A stretch of DNA of 64,000 nucleotides from the NCBI RefSeq assembly GCF_028657195.3, contig NZ_JANCPR020000019.1, forward strand, positions 62,001 to 126,000, read 5' to 3'. The position numbers were made by a program, and so were the translations under genes. This document shows positions 24,909 to 34,358 of this stretch, piece after piece (the first letter of the stretch is position 1; every line of letters starts with the position of its first letter). The DNA is from Streptomyces iconiensis (lineage in GTDB: Bacteria > Actinomycetota > Actinomycetes > Streptomycetales > Streptomycetaceae). Below the pieces are notes generated by a model. The model did not search any database and was not told the DNA's origin. It was given only the letters and a program-made list of their open reading frames with translations.

Positions 24909-25184
24909 TCAGGGATCTGGGAACAGCTTCTGCTGGCGCTTCTCTCCCAGAGACAGGTGCCACCCATGACCGCGCCCATGAGGACCCCTTCCTATGAGAG
25001 CTACCAGAACGCTGTAGGTGGCTCCGTTCCCCGCGCTCAGCGCTGCGGGAAGCCAGAACGCAAACATGACCGCTCCCACGCAGGTCGCCATGAGGGCAGG
25101 ATGCCTCGCAGAGAATCTCTGACTTCTGGTGGGCGGACGGCTGCGTTTTTCGAAGCGCCAATAGGCATCAACGAAACGAGCCAT
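24909..25184 (-). CDS. Small single-helix membrane protein, unknown
   Basis: 91-aa frame with a credible AAGGAG ribosome site 5 nt before ATG 25184. Basic N-terminus (MARFVDAYWRFEKRSR), one membrane helix (LMATCVGAVMFAFWLPAALSA, ~30-50), then a second hydrophobic stretch. The C-terminal ~30 residues (RGPHGRGHGWHLSLGEKRQQ) look out of frame compared with the preceding part. The alternative frame offers MGAVMGGTCLWER, more like a second helix, so a frameshift is possible. No family recognised. Confidence 0.45.
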   Translation of the reverse strand: MARFVDAYWRFEKRSRPPTRSQRFSARHPALMATCVGAVMFAFWLPAALSAGNGATYSVLVALIGRGPHGRGHGWHLSLGEKRQQKLFPDP

Positions 25185-25360
25185 CAGACTCCTTGGCTTC
25201 GGAGACCCCATCCGATCATTCTGCCCTCAGCCCGGGAGGTTTCGGTCACGCTCGTCACATTCGAAGCGCACCGCGCGGTGGGCCCGGGCCGGGAACGTGT
25301 CGAGCCCGCGGCGAGGAGCGCCGAGTGGGGGGGATCTGCGCGGCGTCACGGCTCTGAGCG

Positions 25361-26494
25361 TCACTGCGATTCGGCCCGGGGGTCCTGGAGGGCGCGGACG
25401 AGGTAGTCCTCGTCGATGGGCTTGGGGTCGGGCAGGTCACCGATGGCTTCCAGCAGATGCGCCCGGTCGTAGGTGCGGCGCTGCGCGAAGTAGCCGAGGA
25501 GTCGTGTCTGTCCGGCGATGAGAGCCTCGGCCGGGGTGGGGTCGGTCAGTTCCGGCACCGGAACCAGGGCTGCGCCGGGGAAGCGGCGCTCCAGTGCGCC
25601 GGCCGCCGTTGCCGTCGCGGTGTTCTGCGGATGGGTGACGTGCAACGTCCGTAGTGATGGCGTGCCGCGAAGGAACTCGGCGGCGCGGACCATGGCTTGG
25701 GCTGCGTAGTCGGCCTGGAGAAGGTTCAGCGTGCCACCTGGATCAATGGCCGCTCGAAGGCGCAGGGTGTCTCCGCGACCCCGTTTGAGGGCGCGCAGCA
25801 ATGTCTGGCCCTTGTCCCGCATGGACAGCGCGCGAGCTCCCGCGTCCACCGCGCGCACCAGGTGGTCCAGTGGCTGACTGGGCAGGCCGGGGGGTACTGG
25901 GCGGTCGGTGACGAGGATGCCCGGCCGCATGATGGCCACCGGACGTCGAGTGCCGCGGGCCCAGGCGTGCACCATGGTCTCGGCGGTGTACTTGGCCTCC
26001 TCATAAGGGACTTGGAAACCGGCGTCCTCGTACAGATCGTCTTCCTGCACATGGCCGGTGAGCCGGCGGCCCGCTACGGCGATGGTGCTGATGTGCACCA
26101 ACTGGGCGTCCGGGGCGTGATCGGCGAGTTCCAGAAGGTGGCGAGTGCCGAGCACGTTGGCCCGGTACACGGGCACAGGATCGCCGTCCAGGCTGAGCAG
26201 AGCCGCGCTGTGCCAGATCTGGGTGAGTGCGTCGGTGGCCCGCGCGTGGGCGTCGGCACTCAGCCCGAGGCCGGGTTCGGTGATGTCGCCGCTGACGTAG
26301 CGCAGCCGCGTGAGAGCGCCGGCCGGCAGGGGCGGGGCGTCGAGCCAGGTGACGGCGGCCTCGGTACGGGTGCGCAGGCTTTCCTCGCTACCGCGGCCGA
26401 GGACGGTCACGGGCTCATCGCTGGGACGGGCGAGCAGTTCACGAAGCAGACGGCAGCCGACGAAGCCGGTGGCCCCGGTGACGAGGATGGACAA
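25361..26494 (-). CDS. Thioester-reductase-like extended SDR
   Basis: 377-aa NAD(P)-dependent reductase most like the thioester reductase domains that release carrier-bound acyl chains as aldehydes. Evidence: the N-terminal Rossmann motif VTGATGFVGCRLLRELL, RLRYVSGDITEPGLGLS, IWHSAALLSLDGDPVPVYRA followed by NVLGTRHLLELA, HISTIAVAG, and the catalytic YEEAK (YxxxK). It stands alone instead of being fused to a synthase. It diverges from the large PKS gene with a 268-bp shared promoter region, and the PKS has no thioesterase, so it is the best candidate for chain release. A close paralogue sits at the right edge of the window. Confidence 0.85.
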   Translation of the reverse strand: MSILVTGATGFVGCRLLRELLARPSDEPVTVLGRGSEESLRTRTEAAVTWLDAPPLPAGALTRLRYVSGDITEPGLGLSADAHARATDALTQIWHSAALLSLDGDPVPVYRANVLGTRHLLELADHAPDAQLVHISTIAVAGRRLTGHVQEDDLYEDAGFQVPYEEAKYTAETMVHAWARGTRRPVAIMRPGILVTDRPVPPGLPSQPLDHLVRAVDAGARALSMRDKGQTLLRALKRGRGDTLRLRAAIDPGGTLNLLQADYAAQAMVRAAEFLRGTPSLRTLHVTHPQNTATATAAGALERRFPGAALVPVPELTDPTPAEALIAGQTRLLGYFAQRRTYDRAHLLEAIGDLPDPKPIDEDYLVRALQDPRAESQ

Positions 26495-26762
26495 GACGCC
26501 TCCACAGCAGAGGTGCGACTACAGCGGGTGAGGGGCTGACCGTACGCCTCCGGTAAAGGCAATCAGACCGCGTAGCCCGTCTCCGTGCGTTCGCGTCACT
26601 CAGAAGAGAGCAGGTGAGCAGTCTTCTCGCTGCTACCGGAACGAGTGAAACGCAACCCGATTCTCCTTCACCGCAAGGGATTCGCCGGGTACGCACCTCC
26701 GTAATGTTACTGTCCGTGGCGGTTTGAATACCCGTCTCGTCATCTCCCGGAAGGCTGCACAC
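26495..26762. promoter_or_regulatory. Divergent promoter region between reductase and PKS
   Basis: 268-bp region between the starts of two divergent genes; AT content rises near 26690-26710 (GTAATGTTACTG). GGAAGG precedes the PKS ATG by about 9 nt. Specific -35/-10 boxes cannot be assigned with confidence. Confidence 0.45.
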
Positions 26763-29700
26763 ATGTACCAGGAACCGGCCGTGTCCGATGAGCGTGCGAT
26801 CGCCGTCGTGGGGGTGTCCTGCCGTCTGCCCGGCGGCACGACCGGAATGAACGAGCTGTGGAGCGCCCTGGAGGAGGGCCGCGACCTGGTCACCGAGATG
26901 CCTCCGGACCGGTTCGACGTCGACCGGTTCGTGAACACGGAGATGCCGCGCCCGGGCAAGACCTACACAGCGGCGGGCGGCTTCCTGGATGACATCGCTG
27001 GTTTCGACGCTGCCTACTTCGGCATCTCCCCCAAAGAGGCTGCGCACATGGACCCGCAGCACCGGCTGCTGCTGGAGCTGACGGCGGAGGCCCTGGATGA
27101 CGCAGCCATCGCTCCGGAGAAGCTGGCCGGCACCGACGCCGCCGTCTACATCGGTATCTCCGACGCCAGTTACGCCGGACTCACGGCCCTCGAACCGCGC
27201 ACCATGAACCCCTACACGATGTCGGGCGGGGCCTCCTCGATCGCAGCCAACCGGCTTTCGCACACCTTTGATCTGCATGGTCCGAGCATGGCGGTGGACA
27301 CCGCCTGCTCCTCGTCCCTGGTTGCCCTGGACCGGGCGTGTCACACGCTGTGGGAGGGCACCAGCAAGGCGGCACTGTGCGGCGGCGCGAATGTCTTGCT
27401 CAGCCCCATTCACTACGTCGGTTTCTGCCAGGCGTCGATGCTCTCTCCGAGCGGCAGGTGCGCCTCATTCTCCGCCGATGCCGATGGGTTCGTTCGCGCC
27501 GAGGGGGGCGGCATGGTGGTGCTGAAGCGCCTGACCGACGCGCTGGCCGACGGCGACCGGATCCACGGGGTGATCCTGGGCAGCGCCAGCAACTGCGACG
27601 GCAAGACCATGGGCCTGGCCCTGCCCAGCGCCGAGGCCCAGGAGGACCTGCTGCGCCGCGTCTACGCACAAGCGGACGTGCATCCCAACGAGTTGGTGTA
27701 CCTGGAGGCGCACGGCACGGGCACCGCCGTGGGGGATCCGCTGGAGGCACGGGCCATCGGCCAGGCCCTGGGCATGCGGCGGATCACCGGTCCGCTGCCG
27801 ATCGGCTCGGTCAAGACCAATGTGGGACATCTGGAGCCCGCCTCCGGCATGGCCGGCCTGTGCAAGGCACTGCTCGTTCTGCGGCACAACACGATCCCGG
27901 CATCCCTGCACGCACAGCAGCCCAGCCGGGCCATCGACTTCACCGGCCTCGGCATCGACCTGGTCACCCGGAACCGGGCCCTTGCGGACGCATCGCGTCC
28001 CGTGGTGGGCATCAATTCGTTCGGCTTCGGCGGCGCGAACGCGCACACCATCCTCACCGCAGCGCCGCCCGTGCAGCCCGAGCCATACGAGGCGAGCGCG
28101 GTGCCGCCGGAGGGCCTGCCGGTTCTGGTCAGCGCGCGAACGAAGGCAGCCCTGGCGCAGGCGGCGGCACGCATGGCCGTACACCTGCGGAGTGCCGGTC
28201 CGGAGGACTTCTACGACATCGCCTACACCTCCTGCCGGCGCCGGGGCCTTCAGGAGCACCGTGCCGCGGTCCTGGCCGCATCGGCGCCGGAGGCTGCCGA
28301 GCAGTTCGACGCGCTCGCCGAATCGGGTACGGACGGGACGGCCCAGGCGGTGCACGCCGGGCGGGTGGCCTTCGTCTACTCCGGCAACGGGTCGCAGTGG
28401 GCCGGCATGGGAACGGACCTGCTGGCTGAGGACGCCGTCTTCCGACAAGCGGTGACGGCCGTGGATGCCGAACTGACGCCGCGGTTGGGGTGGTCGGTCG
28501 CCGAGTACCTGGCCTCGCCGCCCGAGCAGTGGCGGCTTGAGGCAACCGAGGTGGCGCAGCCGTTGCTGTTCGCCGTTCAGGTCGGCCTCACCGAGATGCT
28601 GCGCGGCCAGGGCGTCGAGCCGGCCGTCGTGCTCGGGCACAGCGTCGGCGAGGTGACCGCCGCCTTCACCGCCGGCGCCCTCACCTTGGCGCAGGCGGCC
28701 GAGGTGATCACGCAGCGCAGCCAGGCCCAGGCGGCCACCGCGGGCGCAGGCCGGATGGCGGCCGTCGGGCTGGCGCCCGACCATGTCGCGGAGGTACTCA
28801 AGGTCTACGACGGGAAGTTGGAGGTCGCGGGCGTCAACAGCGCCCGGGACGTGACGGTGGCCGGGGACGCCGACGCGCTCGCGGCCCTCGGCGAGCAGCT
28901 GACCGAAGAAGACGTCTTCTTCCGCGACCTGGGCTTGGACTATGCCTTCCACAGCCGGGCGATGGACTCGCAGCGGCAGCCACTGACCGCCGCGCTGAAA
29001 GACCTTCAACCACACCCGGCGGACATTCCCTTGTGCTCCACGGTCACCGGCACCCGGATCACCGGCACCAGCCTGGCCGGTGAGCATTGGTGGCACAACA
29101 TGCGCGAGCCCGTCGCCTTCGACAAGGCCGTGGACGCGGCGCTGAACGACGGCGCGGACATCCTGCTGGAAATCGGCCCCGACCCCGTGCTGCGCACCTA
29201 CCTGCGGCGCATCACCGAGGCACGCCAGCGGACGCCGGTCGCGGTCCTGGGAACTCTGCGCCGCGAGACCGACGGCACCGCTGCGATGGCCTCCGCGCTG
29301 GCAGCCCTGCTGGCCGTGGGCGCCCACACCGACTGGTCCCGCTACTTCCCCCGCCCCGGCCGGGTGACCGATCTGCCCGCCTACCCCTGGCAGCACGAGC
29401 GCCACTGGGCCGTGCCCAGGGAACAGGCCGACTGCCCCCCGGCGGAGCACCCGCTGCTCGGCAACCGGGCCCCCGCGCCCTCCCCGCTGTGGACAACGGC
29501 GGTGGAGCCGGCTCGGGTGCCCTGGCTGACCGACCACCGAGTCGCCGGCAGCGTCGTCATGCCCGCGACCGGGTACGTGGAGATGGCGCTGGCCGCCGGC
29601 CGCCTGGCCTGGGAGGCACCGGTGGAGGTCGAGCATCTCGACATCGCCGCCGCACTGGTGGTGAACTGGGCCGACGCATCCGCCGTCAAAATGCAGATCG

Positions 29701-32700
29701 CGCTCGACCCCGACAACGGCCTTCTGCGGATCTCCAGCGCCGACGGGCACAGCGGCGAACCCCGCACCCACGCCCGCGCCCGCGTGCGCAAGCTGCTCAC
29801 CCCCCGCCCGCAACCCATCGACGTGGCCGCACTGCGCCAGCGGTGCACCCGCCGGGTACGGGCAGAGGACCACTACACCGCCTGCGCAGATGCCGGCCTC
29901 GGCTATGGCCCCGCCTTCCAGGTCCTCACCGACCTGCACACCGGCGAGCGGGAAGCCCTCGCCCACTACAGCCACCCGGCGCCCGGCGCGCCCTACACCG
30001 CGCACCCGTCGTTGCTCGACGGCGCCCTGCAGTCCTGCGCCCCGCTCCTGGCCGGTCTCATGGCCCAGGACCGGGCCTACTTGCCCGCGGCCATCGGCGC
30101 CGTCCGGGTGTGGGGCACACCTGCTGAGTCCGGCGTCATCGCCGTACGAGAACGCTCACGCACCGAGTACGAGATCTGCTGGGACATCACCGTCGCGTCC
30201 CCTGACGGCACCGTCTGTGTGCAGCTCGACGGCTGCCGTCTGCGCCGCTTCGCCGGCGTCCCCACAACGCCCCTGGCAACTACTCACACGGTGCTGCGCG
30301 CCGCACCGCGCGACAGTGACGCCTGTTCCTCGGCTTCCCCTGTGCCTCTGCCCAGCGAGGTGCTCACCGCGTGTGCGCCCCGGATCGCCGAGACCCGCGC
30401 GGCCTGGCGGGAACTGGACTACAGCAAGGGCCGGGCACGTCTCCTTAAAGTGTTCGCGCATAAATTCATCGCAGCGGTCCGGTCGCTGCTACCCGATCCG
30501 CGGGCGCCCTTCACCGAGGAAGACCTCGTCGAGTACGGACTCGATGGTCGCCAGCTTCGTTTTTTCAAGATGCTTCAGCCGCTGGTGGAGCAATACGGGC
30601 TGCTGCGCAAGGAGGCAGATGACCGTTATCTTCTGACCGGTTCGCCGTCTGAGGAGTCCTTGGAGGCATTGCTCGCCGAGGCGCCTCAGTTCATCGCCCT
30701 TCAGGCGCTGAGCCTCCAGCAGCTCGCGCATCTTCCCGACGTCCTTCGCGGAGATCACGACCCGATGGAGCTGCTGACACATGACTCGTCAGCCAGAACT
30801 CTCGAAGTGTTCTACGACATTGACCCGTTCTGTCATTTCTACAACCGTCTGACCCGCATCCTGCTCAAGGAGATCGTCCAGAGCTGGCCCGAGGGCCGGC
30901 CGCTGCGTGTCCTGGAAGTCGGGGGCGGTACGGGAGGTCTCACCGCCCAGTTGCTGCCGGTTCTCCCGCCGGAGCGAACCCGCTACTGCTTCACCGACCT
31001 TTCCTCCTTTTTCTTCGCCCGGGCCCGTACCCGGTTCGGCGCCCACGACTTCGTCGACTACCGCACGTTCGACCTGGACACGCCGCCGGCCGAACAGGAC
31101 TTTTCCCTCCGGGCTTTCGACCTGATCGTGGCGGGCAACGCGCTGCACACCGCCAAAGACCTCACCCGCGCCGTCGGACACCTCACCAGCCTTCTGGCAC
31201 CCGGCGGCGCCCTGCTCACCTTCGAAACTCACACCCCAGAGGTACTGGCGCCGATTTTCGGCGGACTCGACAGCTTCTACGCCAACACCGACGCCACGCT
31301 GCGGCCCCGCTCCCTGCTGCTGCCGCACGCGGAGTGGCCCGGCCTGCTGACGTCCTGCGGCTTCGCGCACGTCGAGCAGACCGGCGACGATGCCGACGAA
31401 CCCGGGGCCAAGGACGGCTCCATCCTCCTGGCCACCCTGCCCGCCACGCTGCCGCACGAGACGGCACCGGGGGTCGGCGACCGTACGGACGCCGCCTTCG
31501 TCGTCGCCGCGGAGACCACCACGGAGCTGCCACTGGCAACGGCGGTGACGGACCTCCTCATGGAATCCGGTGGACACGGTGCACAGGCCGTCCTCGCGCC
31601 CACTGCGCAACACGAGTGGGAAGCTGTCCTCGGTCCCGACGACGCCCCGCCCGCCGTGGTGTTGCTCCTGGGGGAGCTGGCCACAGACGACCCCGACGCG
31701 GTGGTGGACCAGACAGTCCAGCGCGCGGAAATGCTGCGGACTTGGTCAGTCGCTGTGGATCAGAGGCAGCACGGCAGCAAGCGCCCGGAACTCTGGGTCG
31801 TCTCCCGCCCCAGTGGCGCCGTGGAAGCCGGCATGGAGGCCGCCCAGCCGGCCGACGCGGCCATCTGGGCACTGACGCGTTCCCTGACCAACGAACAGCC
31901 CGGCATCCAGTGCCGACGAGTGTCCCTGGCCCGCGTGGGTGACCTGGACGAAGACGCCTGTCGTATGACCCGCGAGTTGTGCGCGCCCGGCGACGAGGAC
32001 GAGATCGTGCTGACGGCACAGGGCCGCTTCGTCGTTCGCGAGCAATACCGCCCCCGTGCGCGCCCGGCCACCAGCGGCCTGCCCTACATGCTCCACGCCC
32101 GCAACCCCGGCCTGTCCTATGAATTGTGCTGGCGGGAGACCGAGCAGCCCGAGCCCGGCCCCGGCCAGGTGCTCATCGAGGTCAAGGCAGCCGCCCTGAA
32201 CTACCGGGACATGATGCGGGTGACCGGCCTGCTGCCCGCCGAGGCCGGTGAGGACCTTCCGGTGCCCGACGGCTACGGGCTGGAAGGCGCGGGCCTGGTC
32301 GTCGCCTGCGGCGAGGGCGTGACCCACCTCAGGCCGGGGGACCGCATCTCCTGCCTGTGCCCTGGCGCGTTGGGCTCCTACGCGCTGGCGCCGGCCGAGG
32401 CCGCCCTCCCGCTGCCGGACAGCATCACGTTCACCATGGCCGTCACCATGCCGGTGGCCTACGCCACCGTTGTCTACAGCCTGGGCACCCTCGCCCGTCT
32501 CCAGCCCGGCGAGACCGTGCTCATCCACGGCGCGGCAGGCGGCGTGGGGCTGGCAGCCCTGCGCTACGCGGTCGCCCAGGGCGCCGAGGTCATCGCCACC
32601 GCCGGCAGCGAACTGAAGCGCAACTACCTGCGTGCCCTGGGCATCACGCACGTCCTGGACTCCCGTTCGCTGGACTTCGCCGACCAGGTCCGCTCCCTCA

Positions 32701-34292
32701 CCAACGGCCGTGGCGTCGACGTGGTGCTCAATTCGCTGGCCGGCGAGGCCATGGTCCGCAGTCTCGAACTGCTCCGCCCCGGCGGTCGCTTCCTGGAACT
32801 GGGTAAACGCGACTTCTACGAGAACAAGCCGCTGCTGCTGAGGCCGTTCAACAACAACATCGCCTTCTTCGGCGTCGACCTCACCAAGGTCATCGCCGAC
32901 GAACGCCAACTCACCGAGCTCTTCGCAGAGCTCACCGACCCCGCGATGCAGCATGTACTGAGCCCCCTTCCGCACAGCACCTTCCCCGCCGCCCGCGTGG
33001 ACGAGGCCTTCACCTTCCTGCAGCACTCCCGCCACCTCGGCAAGATCGTTGTCGCCTTCGACCCCCTGGACGAGCCACCGCTTGTTGAACACCGCGCCCG
33101 GCCCCACCACCTCGACCCGGACGGCACCTACCTCATCACCGGCGGCACCAGCGGCTTCGGAGCCGAGACCGCCAAGTGGCTCGCCAGCCAGGGGGCCCGA
33201 CACCTCGCGCTCGTCAGCCGCCGCGGTCCCGACGCGCCAGAGGCCGACGCGATCCTCACCGCCCTGTCCGCCCAGGGCGTGCAGGCGACCGCCTACGCAG
33301 CCGACGCCGCCGACCTCGCGGCCATGACCGACCTCCTGGCTCATATCGAAGCCCAGGGCCCCCCGCTGCGCGGCGTCGTCCACGCCGCCATGCACCTGGA
33401 CGACGAACTGCTGCGCGACCTGGACCGGGACCGCATCGCCGCTGTGCTGCGCCCGAAGATCGCCGGCGCGATGGTCCTGGACCAGCTCACCCGGAACCGG
33501 GAGTGCGACCTGTTCCTGATGTACTCCTCCAGCTCCGCGACGATGGGCAACATCAAGCAGGCCCCCTACGTGGCCGGCAACCTGTATCTGGAGGCCCTGG
33601 CCCGCAACCGCCGCGACGCGGGCCTGCCCGGCCTGGCGATCGCCTGGGGAGCACTCGATGCCGGTTTCGTGGCCCGCAACCACCTGGCCCCCAGCCTGGC
33701 CGGCGTCGGAATGCACACCGCCAGCACGGACGAGGCACTCGCCGAAGCCCAGAAGCTCTTGCACAGCGGGGCCACCGCGGCCAGCGTTGCCCGCATGGAT
33801 TACGGTGCGCTGCGGGCGTTGGCGCTGGGTACCAGCCCGCGCATGGCCGGCCTGGTACCCACCGGCAGCGACACGCGGGACGAAGCCGAGGAACTGCTGC
33901 GCCGGCTGCGCCAACTGCCGGCAGAGGAGGCGCTGAACCTCCTGGCGCAGAGCATCGCCTCACGGATCGCCGAGATCATGCAGATGAACGTCGACGAGGT
34001 GGACCTGCACCGGCCGCTGGATTCGTTCGGCCTGGACTCGCTCATGGCCACCGAGCTACTGGTGAAGTTCCAGAAGGACTACGCCATCAACATCCCGCCC
34101 ATGGAGCTGCTGCGCAGTACCACCGGGTCCATCACCGACCTGGCCCAACTGATCCACCTTCGCCTGGCGCTGGCGCCCAGCACCGTGGCACCAGCGCTCC
34201 CGGCCCCGCGGGCCAGCCAGGAAGAAGAGCCTGCCACGCCCGCTGAGCGATCGGAGCCGGCTGAAGACGAACCGGTACCGGCGACCCAATGA
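26763..34292 (+). CDS. Single-module highly reducing type I PKS: KS-AT-DH-MT-ER-KR-ACP
   Basis: 2509-aa polyketide synthase with the domain order of fungal iterative reducing PKSs. KS (~10-435): DTACSSSLVAL, EAHGTGTAVGDP, KTNVGHLEPASG. AT (~540-860): GHSVGE (~625), with YAFHS in place of the usual HAFH/YASH selector. DH (~890-1170): HRVAGSVVMP and HPSLLDGAL. C-methyltransferase (~1210-1560): VLEVGGGTGGLTAQL. ER (~1766-2105): ALNYRDMM, HGAAGGVGLAAL. KR (~2119-2310): TGGTSGFGAE and YVAGN. ACP (~2390-2460): GLDSLM, Ser ~2425. All catalytic motifs I can check are intact. No TE or docking segment; a Pro/Ala/Glu tail ends the protein. It probably acts iteratively on malonyl-CoA with SAM-dependent methylation. 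Start ATG 26763 has GGAAGG. Confidence 0.95.
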   Translation: MYQEPAVSDERAIAVVGVSCRLPGGTTGMNELWSALEEGRDLVTEMPPDRFDVDRFVNTEMPRPGKTYTAAGGFLDDIAGFDAAYFGISPKEAAHMDPQHRLLLELTAEALDDAAIAPEKLAGTDAAVYIGISDASYAGLTALEPRTMNPYTMSGGASSIAANRLSHTFDLHGPSMAVDTACSSSLVALDRACHTLWEGTSKAALCGGANVLLSPIHYVGFCQASMLSPSGRCASFSADADGFVRAEGGGMVVLKRLTDALADGDRIHGVILGSASNCDGKTMGLALPSAEAQEDLLRRVYAQADVHPNELVYLEAHGTGTAVGDPLEARAIGQALGMRRITGPLPIGSVKTNVGHLEPASGMAGLCKALLVLRHNTIPASLHAQQPSRAIDFTGLGIDLVTRNRALADASRPVVGINSFGFGGANAHTILTAAPPVQPEPYEASAVPPEGLPVLVSARTKAALAQAAARMAVHLRSAGPEDFYDIAYTSCRRRGLQEHRAAVLAASAPEAAEQFDALAESGTDGTAQAVHAGRVAFVYSGNGSQWAGMGTDLLAEDAVFRQAVTAVDAELTPRLGWSVAEYLASPPEQWRLEATEVAQPLLFAVQVGLTEMLRGQGVEPAVVLGHSVGEVTAAFTAGALTLAQAAEVITQRSQAQAATAGAGRMAAVGLAPDHVAEVLKVYDGKLEVAGVNSARDVTVAGDADALAALGEQLTEEDVFFRDLGLDYAFHSRAMDSQRQPLTAALKDLQPHPADIPLCSTVTGTRITGTSLAGEHWWHNMREPVAFDKAVDAALNDGADILLEIGPDPVLRTYLRRITEARQRTPVAVLGTLRRETDGTAAMASALAALLAVGAHTDWSRYFPRPGRVTDLPAYPWQHERHWAVPREQADCPPAEHPLLGNRAPAPSPLWTTAVEPARVPWLTDHRVAGSVVMPATGYVEMALAAGRLAWEAPVEVEHLDIAAALVVNWADASAVKMQIALDPDNGLLRISSADGHSGEPRTHARARVRKLLTPRPQPIDVAALRQRCTRRVRAEDHYTACADAGLGYGPAFQVLTDLHTGEREALAHYSHPAPGAPYTAHPSLLDGALQSCAPLLAGLMAQDRAYLPAAIGAVRVWGTPAESGVIAVRERSRTEYEICWDITVASPDGTVCVQLDGCRLRRFAGVPTTPLATTHTVLRAAPRDSDACSSASPVPLPSEVLTACAPRIAETRAAWRELDYSKGRARLLKVFAHKFIAAVRSLLPDPRAPFTEEDLVEYGLDGRQLRFFKMLQPLVEQYGLLRKEADDRYLLTGSPSEESLEALLAEAPQFIALQALSLQQLAHLPDVLRGDHDPMELLTHDSSARTLEVFYDIDPFCHFYNRLTRILLKEIVQSWPEGRPLRVLEVGGGTGGLTAQLLPVLPPERTRYCFTDLSSFFFARARTRFGAHDFVDYRTFDLDTPPAEQDFSLRAFDLIVAGNALHTAKDLTRAVGHLTSLLAPGGALLTFETHTPEVLAPIFGGLDSFYANTDATLRPRSLLLPHAEWPGLLTSCGFAHVEQTGDDADEPGAKDGSILLATLPATLPHETAPGVGDRTDAAFVVAAETTTELPLATAVTDLLMESGGHGAQAVLAPTAQHEWEAVLGPDDAPPAVVLLLGELATDDPDAVVDQTVQRAEMLRTWSVAVDQRQHGSKRPELWVVSRPSGAVEAGMEAAQPADAAIWALTRSLTNEQPGIQCRRVSLARVGDLDEDACRMTRELCAPGDEDEIVLTAQGRFVVREQYRPRARPATSGLPYMLHARNPGLSYELCWRETEQPEPGPGQVLIEVKAAALNYRDMMRVTGLLPAEAGEDLPVPDGYGLEGAGLVVACGEGVTHLRPGDRISCLCPGALGSYALAPAEAALPLPDSITFTMAVTMPVAYATVVYSLGTLARLQPGETVLIHGAAGGVGLAALRYAVAQGAEVIATAGSELKRNYLRALGITHVLDSRSLDFADQVRSLTNGRGVDVVLNSLAGEAMVRSLELLRPGGRFLELGKRDFYENKPLLLRPFNNNIAFFGVDLTKVIADERQLTELFAELTDPAMQHVLSPLPHSTFPAARVDEAFTFLQHSRHLGKIVVAFDPLDEPPLVEHRARPHHLDPDGTYLITGGTSGFGAETAKWLASQGARHLALVSRRGPDAPEADAILTALSAQGVQATAYAADAADLAAMTDLLAHIEAQGPPLRGVVHAAMHLDDELLRDLDRDRIAAVLRPKIAGAMVLDQLTRNRECDLFLMYSSSSATMGNIKQAPYVAGNLYLEALARNRRDAGLPGLAIAWGALDAGFVARNHLAPSLAGVGMHTASTDEALAEAQKLLHSGATAASVARMDYGALRALALGTSPRMAGLVPTGSDTRDEAEELLRRLRQLPAEEALNLLAQSIASRIAEIMQMNVDEVDLHRPLDSFGLDSLMATELLVKFQKDYAINIPPMELLRSTTGSITDLAQLIHLRLALAPSTVAPALPAPRASQEEEPATPAERSEPAEDEPVPATQ

Positions 34293-34298
34293 AACCGA

Positions 34299-34337
34299 CC
34301 GTCTTGTTGCCGCCCGGTACGGCCGGCAACAAGACGG
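34299..34337 (+). terminator. Hairpin after the PKS gene
   Basis: Perfect 14-bp stem CCGTCTTGTTGCCG / CGGCAACAAGACGG with an 11-nt loop, 6 nt after the PKS stop. It lies between convergent genes and may serve both. Confidence 0.85.
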
Positions 34338-34358
34338 CTCTGCCTCACCGGGGGGCGT

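Noticed and set aside
27465..30005. 846-aa reverse frame over KS-AT-DH
   Set aside because: Same reason; composition is antisense-like and no domain is recognisable.
31746..33914. Long reverse-strand frame inside the PKS
   Set aside because: High GC gives long antisense frames; the + strand has ordered ER-KR-ACP domains with intact motifs.
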